The position numbers were made by a program, and so were the translations under genes. This document shows, one piece after another, positions 6,395 through 7,339 of a stretch of 7,339 nucleotides of DNA. The DNA lies in the NCBI GenBank assembly GCA_022572485.1, contig JACZVU010000135.1, positions 1-7,339 of the forward strand, read 5' to 3'. Each line of letters begins with the position of its first letter. The stretch's first letter is position 1. Under the pieces are notes generated by a model, which was not told the DNA's origin, ran no database searches, and saw only the letters and a program-made list of their open reading frames with translations. Origin of the DNA: Myxococcales bacterium (GTDB lineage Bacteria > Myxococcota_A > UBA9160 > SMWR01).

Positions 6395-6736
6395 ATGGCT
6401 GGAAGCATCGATTGGTTCTACACCCGCAAGGGTTGAACGTCTTGTACGCGAGCGTCCAAGTTTCTGGACGCGAATGGAATCAAGGCGAAAGAGACCGTGC
6501 TCGCCAGTCGCAAGCTAGGGCGAAAGGATGCAGCGGAGATCGCCAAGCGAGCTTCTGTCGTGTTCGTCGCCAAGGGCAAGCAGGTGAGCGCGTTCAAACC
6601 CGCGGGCAAGGCGGGTAAGGACCTCCTCGACGCGATGCTGGGCCCCACCGGCAATCTGCGGGCACCCACCATCCGGCGGGGCAAGACGGTCCTGGTTGGC
6701 TTCAACGAAGAACTCTTCGCCGAGAAACTCGGCTGA
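6395..6736 (+). CDS. ArsC-like thioredoxin-fold selenoprotein with in-frame TGA read as selenocysteine
   Basis: Small protein of 113 residues with the ArsC/Spx-type thioredoxin fold, probably a cytoplasmic thiol/selenol oxidoreductase; arsenate reduction itself is not shown. The frame starts at ATG 6395-6397 (M-A-G-S-I-D-W-F-Y-T-R-K-G), meets TGA at 6434-6436, and continues T-S-C-T-R-A-S-K-F-L with coding-like codons to a TGA stop at 6734-6736. If the first TGA is selenocysteine (Sec14), the active site is U14-T-S-C17, a UxxC form of the CxxC placed after strand 1 as expected. The C-terminal R-A-P-T (about 88-91) fits the conserved ArsC-family proline region. A SECIS-like hairpin follows the TGA directly. 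Selenocysteine-containing ArsC-like proteins are a known group. The Shine-Dalgarno is only moderate (GGAG at 6379-6382, or AAGG at 6390-6392). The FAD oxidoreductase follows after 43 bases. Alternatives: a nonsense-mutated gene, or a shortened product from GTG 6497, which would lack the active site. Confidence 0.88.
6438..6487 (+). promoter_or_regulatory. Bacterial SECIS element within the selenoprotein coding region
   Basis: The RNA after the UGA (6434-6436) can fold into two stacked helices. The lower helix pairs CGUCUUG (6438-6444) with CAAGGCG (6481-6487), seven pairs including one G-U. An internal loop (6445-6451 and 6472-6480) follows. The upper helix pairs GCGUCC (6452-6457) with GGACGC (6466-6471), optionally extended by A6458-U6465. 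With that pair the apical loop is AGUUUC, G in second position, starting 22 nt after the UGA. This meets the known bacterial SECIS pattern (apical loop about 16-37 nt downstream, G in its first two positions), the site bound by SelB with Sec-tRNA. Folding was done by eye. Confidence 0.82.
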
Positions 6737-6759
6737 GACGGCGAGCGAGACCCTCGCGG

Positions 6760-6772
6760 GAGCGTTACGCTC
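6760..6772 (+). repeat. Small hairpin upstream of the FAD oxidoreductase start
   Basis: GAGCG (6760-6764) and CGCTC (6768-6772) are exact inverted copies around TTA, in the 43-base gap between the selenoprotein stop and the ATG at 6780. The 5' arm overlaps GGGAG (6758-6762), the only Shine-Dalgarno-like sequence near that start, although it is rather far away (17 bases). Folding could bring GGGAG closer to the ATG or hide it. There is no T-run, so a terminator is unlikely. Confidence 0.3.
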
Positions 6773-6779
6773 TGCGCTC

Positions 6780-7339
6780 ATGTCTTCTGCGGGCTTTCGA
6801 TCTCCGAGTTTCTGGCTTTCGGCGCTCGACGAGCCCGTCGAGCCGCGCGCGCCACTAGACGGCGACGCCCAGTTCGACGTTGCGATTGTCGGTGCGGGCT
6901 ACACGGGGCTCTGGACCGCCTACTATCTCAACCAGCGGGAACCCGGTTGCCGCATCGCGATTGTCGAAGCCGAGGTTGCGGGCTTCGGCGCTTCGGGGCG
7001 CAACGGTGGTTGGTGCGCGCATTATTTTTCGGGAATCGAAGCGTTGTTGGCCGACCCGAGCACGCGCGACCGCGCGGTGGCGCTTCAGCGCGCGATGTTC
7101 GACGCCGTCGACGAGGTCGGCCGAGTGTCGACGTCTGCGGGAATCGATTGCGATTATGTGAAGGGCGGGGTGCTCATCGCGGGGACATCACGGCCCGAAC
7201 TCGAACGTGTGCGCGCGGGGTACGACGGGATGCGCGAATACGGGTTTTCGGAAGATGACTTCCGCTGGCTCGAGGCCGATGCGTTCGCAGAGCGCGCGCG
7301 CATCCACGGAGTGCTCGGTGGAATCTACTCGCCTCATTG
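6780..7339 (+). CDS. FAD-dependent oxidoreductase, DAO family (partial, C-terminus beyond right edge)
   Basis: N-terminal 186 residues of a D-amino-acid-oxidase-type (DAO family) flavoenzyme; full-length members are about 400-470 residues. Such enzymes oxidise amines or amino acids with FAD. The Rossmann dinucleotide site is clear: V-A-I-V-G-A-G-Y-T-G-L (34-44; glycines 38, 40, 43), with E63 at the end of strand 2 to bind the ribose. G-F-G-A-S-G-R-N-G-G-W (68-78) is the second FAD-contacting motif typical of the PuuB / gamma-glutamylputrescine oxidase-like branch. S-P-S-F-W near the N-terminus also occurs often in this branch. The start is ATG 6780-6782; GGGAG (6758-6762) is the nearest ribosome-binding candidate and is distant, so translation may depend on the upstream selenoprotein gene 43 bases away. 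The substrate cannot be decided from this half; an oxidase or dehydrogenase of an amine or imino acid is most likely. Confidence 0.9.
   Translation, partial: MSSAGFRSPSFWLSALDEPVEPRAPLDGDAQFDVAIVGAGYTGLWTAYYLNQREPGCRIAIVEAEVAGFGASGRNGGWCAHYFSGIEALLADPSTRDRAVALQRAMFDAVDEVGRVSTSAGIDCDYVKGGVLIAGTSRPELERVRAGYDGMREYGFSEDDFRWLEADAFAERARIHGVLGGIYSPH

Noticed and set aside
6434..6436. TGA as an ordinary nonsense mutation, making the ArsC-like gene a pseudogene
   Set aside because: It is the only interruption, lies precisely at the redox-active Cys position, is followed by C three codons later, and has a SECIS-like hairpin at the right distance. Decay would not choose that codon.
6497..6736. Independent 79-codon gene starting at GTG
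   Set aside because: It is the tail of the read-through frame and lacks the first strand and active site of the fold; no Shine-Dalgarno was seen before the GTG.
1..7339. CRISPR array, tRNA or rRNA genes, insertion sequences or att sites
   Set aside because: No regularly spaced direct repeats, no recognisable RNA-gene segments, no transposase-like frame and no terminal inverted repeats were seen on reading the window.

Overview
The window is bacterial, GC-rich and densely coded. Lipoprotein-rich envelope genes, an M48 peptidase with a LysM-like tail, a REC-GGDEF protein and a selenocysteine-containing ArsC-like protein together suggest a deltaproteobacterium in the broad sense (Myxococcota, Desulfobacterota, Binatota or relatives). 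This placement is inference; no rRNA or other phylogenetic marker is present.

Layout. Five genes lie on the minus strand, read right to left: a secreted penicillin-binding-fold serine hydrolase with a C-terminal peptidoglycan-binding domain (4643-6211); a response-regulator diguanylate cyclase (3583-4488); an unrecognised conserved lipoprotein (2157-3485) overlapping by 4 bases a lipoprotein zinc metallopeptidase of family M48 (709-2160); and the first 189 codons of an N-carbamoylputrescine amidase, cut by the left edge (1-568). At 6212-6394 is a divergent intergenic region. To its right, on the plus strand, are a small ArsC/thioredoxin-fold protein (6395-6736) and the start of a DAO-family FAD oxidoreductase (6780-7339, cut by the right edge).

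The most interesting item is the ArsC-like gene. Its reading frame is interrupted at codon 14 by TGA (6434-6436), exactly where the first residue of the active-site CxxC pair belongs (G-U-T-S-C). Just after the TGA is a two-helix hairpin with the geometry of a bacterial SECIS element: a 7-bp lower helix, a 6-7-bp upper helix, and an apical loop starting 21-22 nt after the UGA with G in its first positions. I read this as a selenoprotein. A conventional gene caller would shorten it to a 79-codon fragment starting at a GTG at 6497 and lose the active site.

Working together. The serine hydrolase, M48 peptidase and unknown lipoprotein all carry export signals and probably act in the envelope, on peptidoglycan or on outer-membrane protein quality. 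The diguanylate cyclase between them would link a phosphorelay to c-di-GMP. The selenoprotein and FAD oxidoreductase are probably co-transcribed from a sigma-70-like promoter at 6316-6345 and look redox-related, though the substrate of neither can be read from sequence. Several starts were moved downstream of the longest possible ORF because a clear Shine-Dalgarno sequence and signal peptide mark the internal start.
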